NCBI GenBank assembly: GCA_023053575.1 | Contig: JAKZAP010000013.1 | Span: 19,253,689 to 19,317,688, forward strand | Direction: 5' to 3' | From: Branchinecta lynchi | Lineage: Eukaryota; Arthropoda; Branchiopoda; Anostraca; Branchinectidae | DNA length: 64,000 nucleotides | Shown: piece after piece, positions 12,501-27,500 of the stretch | Position numbering within the stretch: position 1 is the first letter of the stretch | Layout of the letters: every line of letters starts with the position of its first letter | Made by a program: the position numbers and the translations under genes | Notes under the pieces: generated by a model | The model's input: only the letters and a program-made list of their open reading frames with translations | Told to the model about the DNA's origin: nothing | Databases searched by the model: none

Positions 12501-15500
12501 CCCGATCCCTCCACTCTAAGCTTGTCATATGATTCCCGGTCCCCCCCCTGCGCCCCCCCCCCCCTCCCACATTCATCGGATTCGGTTCGGACTTGAAATG
12601 GAACATCTGAGACATGACATCTCTCCAAATATCAACTTTCATTAAGATCCGATAACCCGTTCGAAACTTATGCTTGCCACTAAATTCCGGATTCCGGCTC
12701 CCCTCCCTCCCCCCACGATGGTGGGATCGGGCAAGTGACTATTTCCAACTTAGTTTGGTCTGGTCCCTAATATGCCTGCCAAGTTTAATCGTCCTAGCAT
12801 ATCTGGAAGTACCCTAACTCGCAAACACCGGACTAACCAACCGACCGACCGACCGACGGAAAAGTGATCGGTATATGGCAAGTATAGGGCAAGTGCCATA
12901 AAAATCATGGACAACAGGGCCCAACTAGCGCACGTACGTTATCCACTTTTTGCTAATCGAACATTGAAAATGAAAGGAACAGAAAACTTGACTCGGTGAG
13001 CTAGCTGACATATCAAGAATGTACCACGAGTCGATATTGAGAGTAAGAAAAATTCTCGTTGCGATCATTGCAGTTTCCGGGCAGTTCCAGAGAATTCGAC
13101 TTTTGAGTTAGTAGAAAAAAACAAACAAAAGGTTTGTGTGCCGGAAGTAGGAATCGAACGCACGACCTCTTGACTAACAAACCCGATACTATGGCCGAAA
13201 CACGGCCAAAGGCGAACTTATACAGTGCATAAGTGCATAATTACAGTGCATAAGGGGCAAGGGCCTGCCAGCTAGCTTTGGGAAAACTAAGGAGGGGGTT
13301 CGAGATAACAAAGAAGGGGGGTCCTGTCGACAATAAGTCCCTGTATCTTTATCTAAGCCCCCCAGGTCGGTTTGATGGCCGAAAATTGCGTAGTCAAGTT
13401 TTCTGTGCCTTTAAGTGTCTTTTCCTGTGTTTTATTTATTTTCTTTCATTTACTCCACTTTTTCAAAATGGCGGGTTTCTTACTTACTCATATCGGTAAG
13501 TATATTACATATTATCATGAGGTAGGCTACCATCAATCACTAAAATCTGACATTTTCCCTCGGTACCGCATTTCAGCGAAATATAACCCTGACAGGATCA
13601 AACCATCGACTTCCGCTCCACACGTGAGGAACTGAGGATCTGTAACCGAATGAGGTGCCTTCGCGATTTCTTGTCAAATCCATACCCTAACTTTGCTGTT
13701 TCAGCTAGATGTGATTTCGGGCGAGGAAAACTAAACGAATGAAAACACTTCTAACGACGCAAAAGAGACATTACTAGTGATTACTAGTGGTCATTACTAG
13801 TGATTACTAGTGGTCATTACTAGTGATTACTAAGGTCTCAATGATATTTTCAGCTCTGCAGACAATACAGAGTCATATTTTGGTTGGCTACTTATCGCGC
13901 AAAATGCAGTGCCAAGAATGCCCGCGCGATTTAATGTTTGAAAGACGTCATACAGTAAATCTCATACATCTTTCCTACAACTACATTTGGCGTTTTTGCA
14001 GACAACAAATGGCCGAATCTGGGCCGAATAAGCCTTTTGTATTTCCTTTTTTTTTTACCCAAATAAGCATTTAATTTGTTTTCTATTTTTGTGCTTTTAC
14101 TTTTTTTTTTTTACTTAACCTATTACTCTGAATATGAAATATCAACTGCAAAAACAACTTTTTAACAAAAAAACATATCTATCGGAAGAGCTCGAATCCG
14201 CACAGAGAGGCGCAGCGAAAATAATGGGTCTTGGCTATCAGTCTTACGAGCAAGCACTGTCTGTGTTGAGAATCCCGAGCCTCTACAACCGAAGAACAGA
14301 AATGATACTAAAGTTTGGAAAAAAAACTGTTAGCAAGTGAGAACAAACGATCATTGCTCCCCCCTGATGCTCCAAAAAATAGCAGGACAAGGCAGCAAAA
14401 CAAACTACTGCCTGTCAAGAGGACGAACTTCATGGTTCATGATGTCGTTTGTGCCTTTTATTACAGAGATTTTTAACAAAGTGAATCATTAGTGTAGTTT
14501 ATTTATTTACTGTATGACCAGCGGAATTTACCATCTTCTGACGAAGAAAGCTATGAAGTTGGTTTGTCAATAAACGATTTTTTTTTATTTGATACTATAT
14601 TATCCGCAAACATGCAACTATTGTATCGGGATTCGCAGGATTGGTCGCAACAACCCAGTTATGCTGTATTGTTTTTGTTCATGGCCCAAGGGCTTCTTTT
14701 TTTTTTTTTTTTTTTTTCCCTCCTCCTCCACTCAGTGACACAAGTGTGGCACTTACTCTTTCTATTTTTACTTTAAAATTATATTATCTTTACAATTCTA
14801 TTCATAACTTAACAATTACCTTAATATTTTCACCTTTACTTTTTACAAAAAAAAAACTATTAAAAATCAAAATCAATGAAAAGCATTCAAAATGATTATT
14901 GTAACATGAAAACGAGTCAAAACACACACTAACCGAACAAAGAACAAAACATAAGAGCACAAGGGCTTCTTTAAACATCTATCTATCTGTCATGAGCGTA
15001 TTTTCGCCGTTCCACAGTTCCCGACAAATCGCATTTCTTTTCTGTCCCGCGGAATGGCTTCCCACATTCTTGCGAGTTCCCACGTATCGGGAATGCTCCG
15101 TTTATCATCACCATCATGAAAAAGAGAAGATATGTGGGGAGTGAACGTCTTAAATGAATTACGCTGGAACGGATATATCGTGTTTCCCGAACGAGGGACC
15201 CCAGGACGTGACTCCATCCATTCACGACGCCCCTCAACTTGCCAAGGAGTTTCCAGGTAACGGCGAAAATAATTATCACGGATAATTAAGGTAAAAACAA
15301 ACATTAAAGGTAAAGATGCCTAGACAGGCTTTATTGGCAGTTCTGATTTCGCAAACCATTCCTGTCATCCTCCCCAGACTTCTCCAGGTGCCCATTCCAA
15401 GCTGGGTCTACCTTGGGTTGTCTTATACGGTCAGACAACTAGCCCCCGCCCCAGACCTGCCTCTACCCTCACCCAGGAAGTGCAATGGGCGGTTGGGGGC

Positions 15501-18500
15501 AAACCATCCTAGTGCTTTCATACACCCTTCCTGTCACCTTCCCCATACTTCTATAGGTAGTCATTTGCAGGTGTCTCCTTATTTTACAGGGTCACACCAC
15601 TAACACCGCCCCGAACTAAACGGTAGGATCACCAAGACTCGAACCAGACCCCCCCCCCAAGGAATTCGGAAAATTTCGTGTCCAGCACCCTAGTCAGTCT
15701 ACCCGGACGGACCATGGATCCTTGCTAACAGCTGAGGGAGTCTTGCCGAGAAGGGCCGAAATATCTCTGAAGAATATCCTAGCTGAGTATTTCCGTTTTT
15801 TGTCATTTTGTACGGGGCATTTCATATCACAGATCATGAGCACAGTGAGCTATTCCCCATTCCACTGGAACTGAAATCCGGATTCCAACTTCCTGTAAAC
15901 GACGAACTAGTCCCGGATCCGGATGGAAAAGGTCCCAGCGTCAAGTGCACTTACTCGTAGTTATATTCGCACTGGCCGGCCAGCTAGCCACGTTTCCTGA
16001 CAGGGACTTTACCAAGACCTGATATGTCCGCCCAGGCTCCAAATCATCGGAAAACTCGGCTACCCGGGGTTCATCTCTTCCTATGATTATTGGCTGCTGT
16101 CGTCCTGTTCCTATTGACACGTGGTAACGATCAAATTCACTAAAAAGCAAAAAAAGGAACATTAAAAAAAGACCAGAGGTTTGAGTGTTGGAGAAAACTC
16201 GGTCTTGTAGATGATAAATATTAAACTCTGATAAACATTACTTTGTCCCTAATTAAAACACTGTCAGAAATTTCATAACAGACAACAGAATGATGCACGG
16301 TTTCGACAGACAGTGCGGGATGCTATCTACTGTGTTGGAAAACGTTATACGTGAAACGTTATGCAGAAGAAGCATCGTCAGGAATAGCCAAAAAAGTATC
16401 TACTGACTTTTTTTGTCGGTCGTCATGATGTCGGAAAATCCAGCAGATGCTTTTTCGCGATTTTTCGGCTCTTCCTAATGGCAACGCTTGTTATGCATAA
16501 CATTTTCAAACATAACAAACAACATCCGAAGTGTTATCTGTTACGCATTGTCTGTTGAAACCGCGCATCCTTCTGTTGTCTGTTATGAAACTTTCCGACA
16601 GTGTAGACACATACAAAAATACTTTGTTCTCCTACATTTCTCGACTAACCCCCGAGGGGTTACTCACTCTCCGGCACCCGGTGTACACCCATCCACGGCA
16701 CCTCCTGACACCCTCCCGGCATCCCCCCGGGCTCTTCCTGATGGCAACACTTGTTATGTATAATATTTTCAAACATAACAAACAACATCCGAAGTGTTAT
16801 CTGTTACGCATTGTCTGTTGAAACCGCGCATCCTTCTGTTGTCTGTTATGAAACTTTCCGACAGTGTAGACACATACAAAAATACTTTGTTCTCCTACAT
16901 TTCTCGACTAACCCCCGAGGGGTTACTCACTCTCCGGCACCCGGTGTACACCCATCCACGGCACCTCCTGACACCCTCCCGGCATCCCCCCGGGCTCTTC
17001 CTGATGGCAACGCTTGTTATGTATAACATTTTCAAACATAACAAACAACATCCGAAGTGTTATCTGTTACGCATTGTCTGTTGAAACCGCGCATCCTTCT
17101 GTTGTCTGTTATGAAACTTTCCGACAGTGTAGACACATACAAAAATACTTTGTTCTCCTACATTTCTCGACTAACCCCCCATGGTTTACTCACTCTCCGA
17201 CAGCCGGTGTACACCCATTCCCGGCACCTACCGACACCTCCCGGCACACTCCCGACACCCTCCCGGCAGCAATGCAGCAATGCACTTTTATTAAACTTTG
17301 TGATTTTTAAACACCGACTATTAAAATGGATGGTACCTTGCGGCACCTCCCGGCACCGGCACCCGGCGTACACGGGTTTGGAGCGAGCAACCCCTCGCTA
17401 ACCCCAATCAGTATGAGTCGAAAAAATTTTCGTCGCACCAATTCAACATGGCTTCGAGAGTTATCGTGCCAACAGACGATCGAGCGGAAAGACGGGCAGA
17501 CAAAATTTACGAAGTCGTCGGTATCGTGTCATTTTCGCATTCCGATAGTCATGGCAGGTCCAGTAGTGCTTTAACTTATCTTGATTCGATAAAGACGCCC
17601 ACTGGAAGTTAGAATTAAGGATCCGTAACGATTCGAATAAACAACCGAGGGGAAAACGTATTATTTAAAGGACCGGTTGTACTTATAATGTCGGTGCAAC
17701 CTACTTCCGTAGCTGCATCATTCAGTCCGAGTTAAAACCGGAAACCCCATTTCATTTGTAATACTTTGAACCCGCACTAACGCCAACTCACTGATCTCTG
17801 CATTTGCCACGATTCACTATTTTTCCTGTTCATTATGCTCCCGACGGGTGTTCGCGTATTGTGCTACTGATGCGTAGAACCAGTTACGTGAATTTTCCCG
17901 AATTTTGCTAGAAGTCAATGGGTCTGAGAAAAGGCTTCGTACAAAAGCAGTGGATAGTTTGTTAAAAGCAGAGCCTAGTTTGACAGTATTCAGATATTTT
18001 TGAATACTTGAGCACAAAGAGTAGATATTGCGAGGTGTGCTTTAAGGAGGAATTTCAAACCTTCTTTTTAGAGAAACCTTCCGTTTCAATTCAATCAATT
18101 CTTTCAAAATGTATGTACTGACGTACTTTGTCCTATAATCTTCGTGTCGCTGTTTGTATTGGTTGTAATCGTTAATATCTTTGGCAAGGGTTAATGTTAA
18201 CCGAATAATGGACAGGCTGTGCGAGACTTCGGGTAAACGAATCAAGAATCTAATCCAGTTTCTACTACCTCTTCCATTCCTATTTCTAATTAGCGACAAG
18301 AAACATAAAACGCAGGCTAATTGGTCCGAACTCTTCCACGTTACCATAAAAGAACAGGCTTCAGAGTTTACCATTCCAGAAAAAATAACACTAGGCAGTA
18401 GCAGCAAGACTTGAACAAAGTGACACTCGAATAGCAGCGACACTAGCACCACTAGCGATAGAGAACGTCCATAACGAAAAATATCCTATAACAACAACAA

Positions 18501-21500
18501 AACAAGAGCTACGAGCTCATATGGCACTTGTTACGAGTAAGCACGGCTCGGTTATGTCAATGATATATCTAGTGTTTGCTAGGTGTATTCCCACCAAGTT
18601 TCATCTCGATCCCTCCACTCATAGCGTTTCCCAAGATTTCCGGTTGCCCCCTCCAGCTCCCCCAAAAGTTACCGGATCCGGTCCGGATTTTAAGTGGGTC
18701 GTCTGAGGCATGATGCCTTTCCAAATATCAAGTTCCGTCGAGATCCGATCACCCGTTCAAAATTTATAAATACCTCAAGATTCCGGATTCCCCCTCCCTC
18801 CACTCCCCCCACAGTGCCCGAATTGGCTCGGTTATGTCAATTATGTATCTAGTGTTTGCTAGGTGTCTGCACACCAAGTTTCATCTCGATCCCTCCACTC
18901 ATAGCGTTTCCCAAGATTTCCGGTTGCCCCCTCCAGCTCCCCCCAAAAGTCACCAGATCCGGTCCGGATTTTAAGTGGGTCGTCTGAGGCATGAGGTCGT
19001 TCCAAATATCAAGTTTCATCGAGATCCGGTCACCCGTTCAAAAGTTATAAATACCTCATGGTTCCGGATTCCCCCTCCCTCCACTCCCCCCCACAGTGCC
19101 CGTATCGGCTCGGTTATGTCAATGATGTATCTAGTGTTTGCTAGGTGTCTTCCCACCAAGTTTCATCTCGATCCCTCCACTCATAGCGTTTCCCAAGATT
19201 TCCGGTTGCCCCCTGCAGCTCCCCCCAAAAGTCACCGGATCCGGTCCAGTTTATAAGTGGGTCGTCTGAGGTATGAGGTCTTTCCAAATATCAAGTTCCA
19301 TCGAGATCCGATCACCCGTTCAAAAGTTATCAATACCTCAAGATTCCGGATTCCCCCTCCCTCCACTCCCCCCACAGTACCTGAATCGGCTCTGTTATGT
19401 CAATGATGTATCTAGTGTTTGCTAGGTGTCTTCCCACCAAGTTTCATCTCGATCCCTCCACTCATAGCGTTTCCCAAGATTTCCGGTTGCCCCCTCCAGC
19501 TCCCCCCAAAATCACCGGATCCGGTCCGGATTTTAAGTAGGTCGTCTGAGGCATGAGGTGTTTCCAAATATCAAGTTCCAACGAGATCCGATCACCCGTT
19601 CAGAAGTTATAAATACCTCAAGATTCCGGATTCCCCCTCCCTCCACTCCCCCCACAGTACCCGAATCGGCTCGGTTATGTCAATGATGTATCTAGTGTTT
19701 GCTAGGTGTCTTCCCACCAAGTTTCATCTCGATCCCTCCACTCATAGCGTTTCCCAAGATTTCCGGTTGCCCCGTCCAGCTCCCCCCAAAAGTCACCGGA
19801 TCCGGTTCGGATTTTAAGTGGGTCGTCTGAGGCATGAGATCTTTCCAAATATCAAGTTCCATCGAGATCCGATCACCCGTTCAAAAGTTATAAATACCTC
19901 AAGATTCCGGATTCCCCCTCCCTCCACTCCCCCCCACAGTGCCCGAATCGGCTCGGTTATGTCAATGATGTATCTAGTGTTTGCTAGGTGTCTTCCCACC
20001 AAGTTTCATCTCGATCCCTCCACTCATAGCGTTTCCCAAGATTTCCGGTTGCCCCCTCCAGCTCCCCCGAAAAGTCACCGGATCCGGTTCGGATTTTAAG
20101 TGGGTCGTCTGAGGCATGAGGTCGTTCCAAATATCAAGTTTCATCGAGATCCGATCACCCGTTCAAAGTTAAAAATACCTCAAGATTCCGGATTCCCCCT
20201 CCCTCCACCCCCCCCACGGAGCTTGGATCGGGGAAGTGACTATTTCCAACTTAATCATTTGGGGTCCCTGATACGCCTGCCAAGTTTTATCGTCCTAGCT
20301 TATGTGGAAGTGCCCGAACTAGCAAAACCTGGACAGACCGACAGACCGACGGACGGACAGAAATTGCGATCGCTATATGGCACTTGGCCGAAGGGCAAGT
20401 GCCATAAAAAGATACAACCTCACTAGTTTCCTCGATGTGTGCAGACCGCATATTGGCTTTACTAGTACTCGTTTCCTCGATGTGTGCAGACCGCATATTG
20501 GCTTTACTAGAAATTTCTAAACCAGCAAGTTTGTCTTGCTTTAACCGTAAGCATAGTGGGCGGTGCTACGACATGGCCCCTTTGCGAAGCACGGAAAACA
20601 TAGGTCTTGGCGCTACTCCCTCCCTAGTATTAGTTTGCTCTATTACCATTCATTCCATCCCTAGAGTCGAGCGAACCTTAAACAAGCGAGCTAAGTGAAG
20701 GCTAGGTACTAGAAGCTCAAACAAGTAATGGGAATAAGCGAACGAGCAAAAAAGCGACGGTTTAGACTGTTTAGTCGCAAGTTCTTTATCTTTATTATTT
20801 ATTTATTTATTTAATCTAATAAAACGGCCAGCTTGGGCCATACTAAACAACTAACAATAAATATTAACAACTAACAATGGGTGTGGGCAAAAATATAAAA
20901 ACAATAAGCTACAACATCAAATGCTGAATACAGCTCCCGGTTCCATGCCATCCACACAGGTAAGGATAGCCGCATGTTTGGGCCCGAGAGAATCACAAGG
21001 AGTGGATTACTGGACCGAAGGATCCGGGTCTGAAGAGAGAAGATAGACCGACGCCTGAGTTCCCCAAAAGAAGGAAGACCCTCACCGACAAACATCCCGG
21101 AAGCACTACAGTTCCAAGGTAGACCATGTAGCCACCGGAATGAATTGTTATAAAGAACCCTAAAAGTATTCTCGCATTTCACAGATGTAGAGTGGGTTTG
21201 TTACAAACAATACAGTGGAGTACAGTAAGCCCTGAAAAGGAAAGTTTTAACTGAAGAATCAAAACTAGAGAACTTTCTAATAAGGATATTAGCACGGATA
21301 CACAGTGATCGGGAAACCACTGAAACATGGAGGTCGTCTCTAAGTGAACTGCAGAAAGTATATCCCAAATACTTAAACGACTGTACAAACACAAGCGGGA
21401 CTCCAGATATTGGTGTCATTAGAGTTCCGTGACTTCCTATGTTATTTGCGTCTTGTAATACACTACCTTTTATGTGACGAACCTTACGCCGTTACAAATC

Positions 21501-24500
21501 AATAAATGTCTCAGAAGATTTAATGGACTGATAAAACACTGCAGCCTATAATGAAAATGTTGAAGGAGATACACTCGACGGAAACGTGACACGCTCCAAA
21601 TGCAATTTTCAGACAGAAAGCTAAGTGCACTGCAAATGAGCGACTTGTGACATGTGCCAGTATCAAAGTCAGTAGTATGAAATCGTTCTTTTCACGGTCA
21701 AACGTCTGTGCTAACTGCCAACATATATTCTCCGGACCAGAACTAACAACCTGCACCATTTCACGGTGGGTGATTAAAACAGAGTAGGTTGAACAAAGTT
21801 TCAGACGATGATGAATATTACTCATCTTTTACTCACTTGTAACCCTCTTGCTGATCTCTTAATTATCTAACATTCTGTAGAGGCCTATCCCTACTTTTTG
21901 CATTATTTATAATTATTATTGCTAAAATGCTAAACTTACCATAAAGGGTTGATTTGGAAGCATTCCACATACTTAAAACCAACTCTAACTTTTATTTGCT
22001 GATCATATAATTTTTTTTTTTTTTTAAACAAAGTTATACCATAAACGATGAAAACTGCAGGCTTTCACTTACTTCGAATTGTTTATTACAGATAGTCTCT
22101 AACCCCTTTGCTCATCACCTACTCAGGTTCAAGTTCTGACTATTAATAAACTTATATACTTCATAAGGAGAAAACTTGGCAGAGAGGGCTCGAGGGCAAA
22201 TGGCGGACATTTGTATTTACTATAGCCTGTAATCGCATCAAAACACAAAAATGTAAACTTGACCATAATCCATCCAGGTTCCAGACAGCGACAAACTACA
22301 ACTTTGTTTTCCTTTAAAGGTTTTCTCTTTTCTCTCTATTTATGTAATTATTTTTTCCCCGTAGCTTTTTTCTCTGGATTCCCCTACTCCAAAATTCCTT
22401 CCTTGAACTCCGAAATTCCTTCCAGGGTTCTGAACTTGAATTTGCAAATAGCTAGTCTTTGCGAATATGTTTCAGTTCTAACAAAAACATTTCAACTTTG
22501 TGATGAATAGATCACCGAAATTCAAGTTGCTAATTTAAATCAAAGCTTCGTATGAAAGAACGGACGGATAATCAAGGGGTTAAAGAAAAAACTAACAGAG
22601 GAGTCTTGACCCAAGAAAAGCAAACAATATGAAAGAAGTTTGAAAAAATTATACGCAGGCTTTAAAAATAAGCTGTGTGAGTGAATTTAGTCCCCCTGTA
22701 ATTTTGAGTTTGAATAGGCTGAAGTTTGGTGAAGAAGTTAAATACCTTAGATTTTAGTGGAGTGTTCCTTGGAACAATCCACTATTGCGAGCGCTGCAGC
22801 AGCTTTCAGCTTTCGGTTTTCGGTTTTCACCATATTTTGTGGAGCTCATAACCCGTGAAAGAGTGCAAGTATCAAGTTCAAACCTGGTACGCTTGTGAGT
22901 ATTGGGGTCTAGTTGTGCCTTTTGGGGGTCACACCCCCCACACCCAACCGGTTCAGGGGCAAATGCCCAGATTGCCCAGTGAATAATGTTCATAACTTGA
23001 CCAGAACTGGACATAGGACGATGAAATTTCTTGGACGTGCAGCTCCTTGGGCTGGGAAATTGCTTTTAAAGTTGCACCTCCCCACCCACACCGTTCATGG
23101 GCAACTGGGCCCAAATTGCCAAGGAGTAAAGTCGTTTCCCTTGCCAGGAATCAACAGGTATCAAGTTGAAATTTGGTAGGATTGTGAGCATTGGGGTTTC
23201 TTTTTACTTGTTGCGGGTCCCAAACCCCATCCCCACTTGGTTCAGGGGCAATTGGGCCCATTGCAAATTTTTAATGTTTTTAATTTGACAATAAATGGAG
23301 ATAAGGCGATGAAATTCCTGTGTGCTTCAGGATCACAGGACCGGGGAGAGTCGAACCACCCCCACCCTCCCCGTTCATGGGCAAGTGGGCCCAAAATTGC
23401 CCATGAAAAAAGTTTTTAACCCTTGACTGAAATCAAACTGTAATCTCGTATTCTTGAGGAACAAAGGTGTAAATACGCATTCCCGACCCCCCCCCCCCTC
23501 CCGTTCATTGGCAGCTGAGCCCAGATTTCCCATGAGTTAAGTTCGTCTATGACTCTTGTATATTTGGGGAGATATATCTATGGATGAGGATTTGCTGTAA
23601 CATCAACAAATAAGACAGCGCGACGTACTTTAATCTTTAATGAACAGATGGAAACTGGACTGTTTTGTCATATGATCGATGATATGCCGTACTTAATGAA
23701 TTGTGACAAAGGGGGCATTAGTCTACTACGAATTTGTTTATTGCACTTGTTAATATCTTGCTAATGAACAAGAGGTTCAAAGGGTGGGATTGGCAGGCAG
23801 ACCATTCAGTGTTCCAACAAATGCTATTCGTGCAAGATCTTCAACATTTCTTTGGATTTATACTAGCGGTTTGTTTACATCTAAAGCTTTTAAAGGGGGG
23901 TGATTACAAGGTTATTTCAATACTTGTTTGGTTATTGGGGAAGAAATGTCTTGGTTCTAAAGCTGTTTGTATATAAATGTGATAAACATTTTACTTTTTA
24001 CACTCCACGTCTGAGCACTTGCGCACTTGTTGATTTAGGACCTTCTTTACCAACCTTCGCTGATACTACTCATCTAAGATCTCTTACACTTAATTTTTGC
24101 GTCAGTGGTAATATCGTGTCCAGAAGGTTTCAGTATTAAGTGTTTTCCATCCTACTTAGCGTAGTTACTACGAATGGCGTCACGAATTTTGGCTTTTTGG
24201 GATCAAGGCAGGAACGCATTTTCACGCAAAATATCACTCAAGGGACAATCCAGCCAATCACGTTACAGAGATCCGTAGTTACCACACTTACTACGCTCCC
24301 GAGCATGGTAAGCAATTAGTTACTATTTGGACAAGGTTGGAACGGTCAGCGTAGTAATTTTTTGTAAGGTTAGAACGGAAACAATATCTAGTAGTTGCTA
24401 TTGTTAGAAGGGTGGAACACTCTCATTATTCTCAGTCGATTTGGGATGGCCTTTTCAGTACTTTCTTGCTACCATTTCTATTGCATTGCACTGAGCAGTT

Positions 24501-27500
24501 TTTTTTACTGTGGGTGCTACTAATCCGGCACGAGTGACTTCCAATAACAGTTTTCGTAAACTGAATAGGCTACCGAGGCAGCTGGCTGAAATAAAGGCAT
24601 TTTAAGAAAAGCAAAAAAAGCAAAAAAAGCAAAAGCAAGCTCAAATACTGTCCTTACCTTGGTCCCTTAGGCTCCTCCCATCTTACTTCAAAACTGTCTG
24701 ATTTGATGAGCCGTTTATCAAACGTCACATTCCTGGGGCGCTGTGGGACCGTCCGATATTGTGCAGTAGTAGGCTGGGAAATCTCTGTGTTGCTTACGGT
24801 CTGCACAGATATGTTATATGCCCTTCCGGGTAGTAGTCCATAAAAAGCCGCCTGTGCAGGACCAGGGGGTTCCCCCACTTTCTCAACATCAAGGGTACTC
24901 TCGATGGCATCTGGTGGGTCAATCGACACCTGTAATAAAACAAATGAATCAACAAATCCAGTACCCGTTCAACTTGGGCCTTTCATAGCTGGCTAGACGA
25001 TAAGTTATTTGATGAAATTTAGCGATTGTGGGAGATCGGTGTGGTCCTGGAGGTGCACTTAGTAGTAGCGGAATAGTTTTAAATAACAAGACAATCGAAG
25101 ATACATAAATAGCACAGCAAAAGCACTGCATGCGAGGCTGTGCTATTAAACAACACATACAAAAGAATATGAATTTTTCTTTTACTGAAGTAAGGGAGAG
25201 GACAGTGGTTCCCAACCTTTTCCATACCACGTACCCCTAATCAAGGTTCAAAAATATTCCGTACCCCTTTTTTCAGAACGTGAAAAAGACGATAGTATTT
25301 ATCCTAAATGATAAGGCAGACATGTTTACAACTATTTACAAAATCAAGAGGCAATTACTAGAGGCTGCTTTGTAGCAAAAATTTTGTCAAATCTCGGCTC
25401 GACGTCGTTAGCATATTTTACAGTCAGCCTGTTTCTGTGTTTGGTTTCGATGTTCTCCGTGCTTTCATCAAGCTACATCGCAAACTTTTTCGTTAGCTTA
25501 ATTCGCAACCTGAATGACAATATCACTTGCAATGTCTTCGAATCTCCTTGAATATTGTTTGACACAGGAACAGATTTTTAGGATAGCTGTCTTTGAATCA
25601 ACATTTTTTCACTGACTTTCATTAGGGCTTGTAATTAGAGGAGTCATGCACGGTTTGACAATAACTATCCCCCAAAAGGTCGGCCAGACGATTAAAAAAG
25701 AAAAGAGTCTGCGCGAAGCCCCGCGATTTTCGTAAAAGCAGTTATTCAAAAACAACAAAAACGGTCAGTAAAAATACCTTGCCCCTTACGATACATTTTG
25801 GCTTGTGATACCTCTGCTGGTAATATTAGACTTTCGGCAATCAAAAGTGACTGAGGCGAGATTTTGAAGCTACAGACTAAATCAATCTTCGTTCCTTCGC
25901 GTACCCCTTGCAAGGGTCTCGCGTACCCCTTGGGGTACGCATACCACCGGTTGGGAACCACTGACTTGGAGGATGGAGCGGTAAGTAAGAATAAAACACA
26001 TTGTTCAATTGTTCTTTCTTTGTTTTATTTTAATAGTGAAGAGACTCGTTTATTTGTCAATTATTTAGTACTATTTTTTTTAACGGGCCTTAGAGCCTTG
26101 AAAGGGTTTATGTTCATATATTTTTGCATTTGATAAAACTGGAAGGAACTGAGTAAAACAAAGGAAGAAACGAAAATACCGTACTAAAAATATATTTTCT
26201 TGTCTGTTCCGTTCCGATGACGAGGAATTAAATAAACGATTCAGTTACAACCATAAATAACCTACTCCTTCATTCCAAGATTAAAGCACACCTCGCACTA
26301 TTTACAGTTTTCTTTCCACTATTCTACTAATTGTTGAATACTTTGAAACCAAGCAAGGTTTTTAACAAATAGGCCACGGCTTTTGCTGTTTTAAGCCTTA
26401 TCTCCTGGTCGATTAACTTCAAACAGAAACAGCGACAAATTCACTAACCAGTTTTTCCCACGAACTTCTCCTAGATAGTCATTCGGCGCACACTGCGCAG
26501 CGTAAATAGCGAAACGAGAGAGAATAACTGAGCTCTCTTTAGGGGAATATACCCTCGTGTCGTCGGGTTGAGAATTGATGGAGAGACTACGGAAATAGGT
26601 TGCATTGGCATGATAGGTACCACGAATCCTTTAAAGGCAATCACATATAAAAATGACTGAAAGCGGAGCATCAAAACCAGCAGCTGTGTTAAACATAAAA
26701 TATCAGCACTAGTTTTCTTCAGTAGCAATTTCCAAGAAGTAATTCCACGAAACAGGATATTTATAGTTGCTAGAAAATTTATTTATTTAATGCAGCTTAG
26801 TTTTTCCAGCTACAGCCTAAAGAGTACCCTTACGTGGAACTATACTTAAAGCTTGTCCTCGCTGACTTTCCCCTAGACATGTTACTGCGAGAATTTAGAA
26901 GAAAAATAATAATATGGTAAAACCAACATTTCCTTTGTAGTAAAATTGAAATCATACAAAATATTGTCGACAGACAAACATAAGAAAATGTAACGCGTTT
27001 TTGTTCCCCAAGACCGGCGGTTGAGCCATCAACACGAAAACACTGGCGATGATCTTTGGAAAACAAACTGTGGAATTTAGGAGCGAAGAAATGGTTAGAT
27101 AAACAGATTCTGAAAGGTTTATTTCGGCGAAAGACATGAACCATAACATGGGTCATTCCGATACGGATTCCAAAATCATCGAACGGCAATGAAAAAGCTA
27201 GACGATGAAAGGATGGCCTTGTCCTGTCCTTATTTCAGGAACAAATAATCTAACCGGACCTCCGTCTTTGGACCCATGCAGCCACTTTGGATACCCCGAT
27301 ACAAATTTGCTTGCTTGAGGTTTGAGTTGATACCCGTCTACTTCCCTCTTCGCCGCTGCGCATACCAAACAAAAAACCGTGGATGCCTGCACGGATGGAG
27401 AACCCAGTCTGTATCAAGTTAGACATGACGCCACAACGGTCGACAATCAATCAGCAGTAGAGGACGATCACTCAGACGGCGTTCGTATTTTTCTGCGGGG

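Noticed and set aside
16488..17401. Three successive similar open frames of 91-114 residues
   Set aside because: They are the same frames read through a 263-bp tandem repeat; amino acid wording is low complexity and no splice or start context supports them.
18545..20215. CRISPR-like array
   Set aside because: Units are 281 bp with no short repeat/unique spacer alternation, and the genome is eukaryotic.
18975..20426. Several Pro/Ser-rich frames with RIPPPSTPP wording
   Set aside because: They arise from C-rich words in the 281-bp Helentron-like tandem units and recur at the repeat period.
22754..23179. Coding frames on both strands
   Set aside because: They lie in the 140-bp diverged tandem array and differ between units.
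26830..27189. Minus frame of 119 residues as a gene
   Set aside because: No family resemblance, no clear splice sites, and composition like the surrounding intron.
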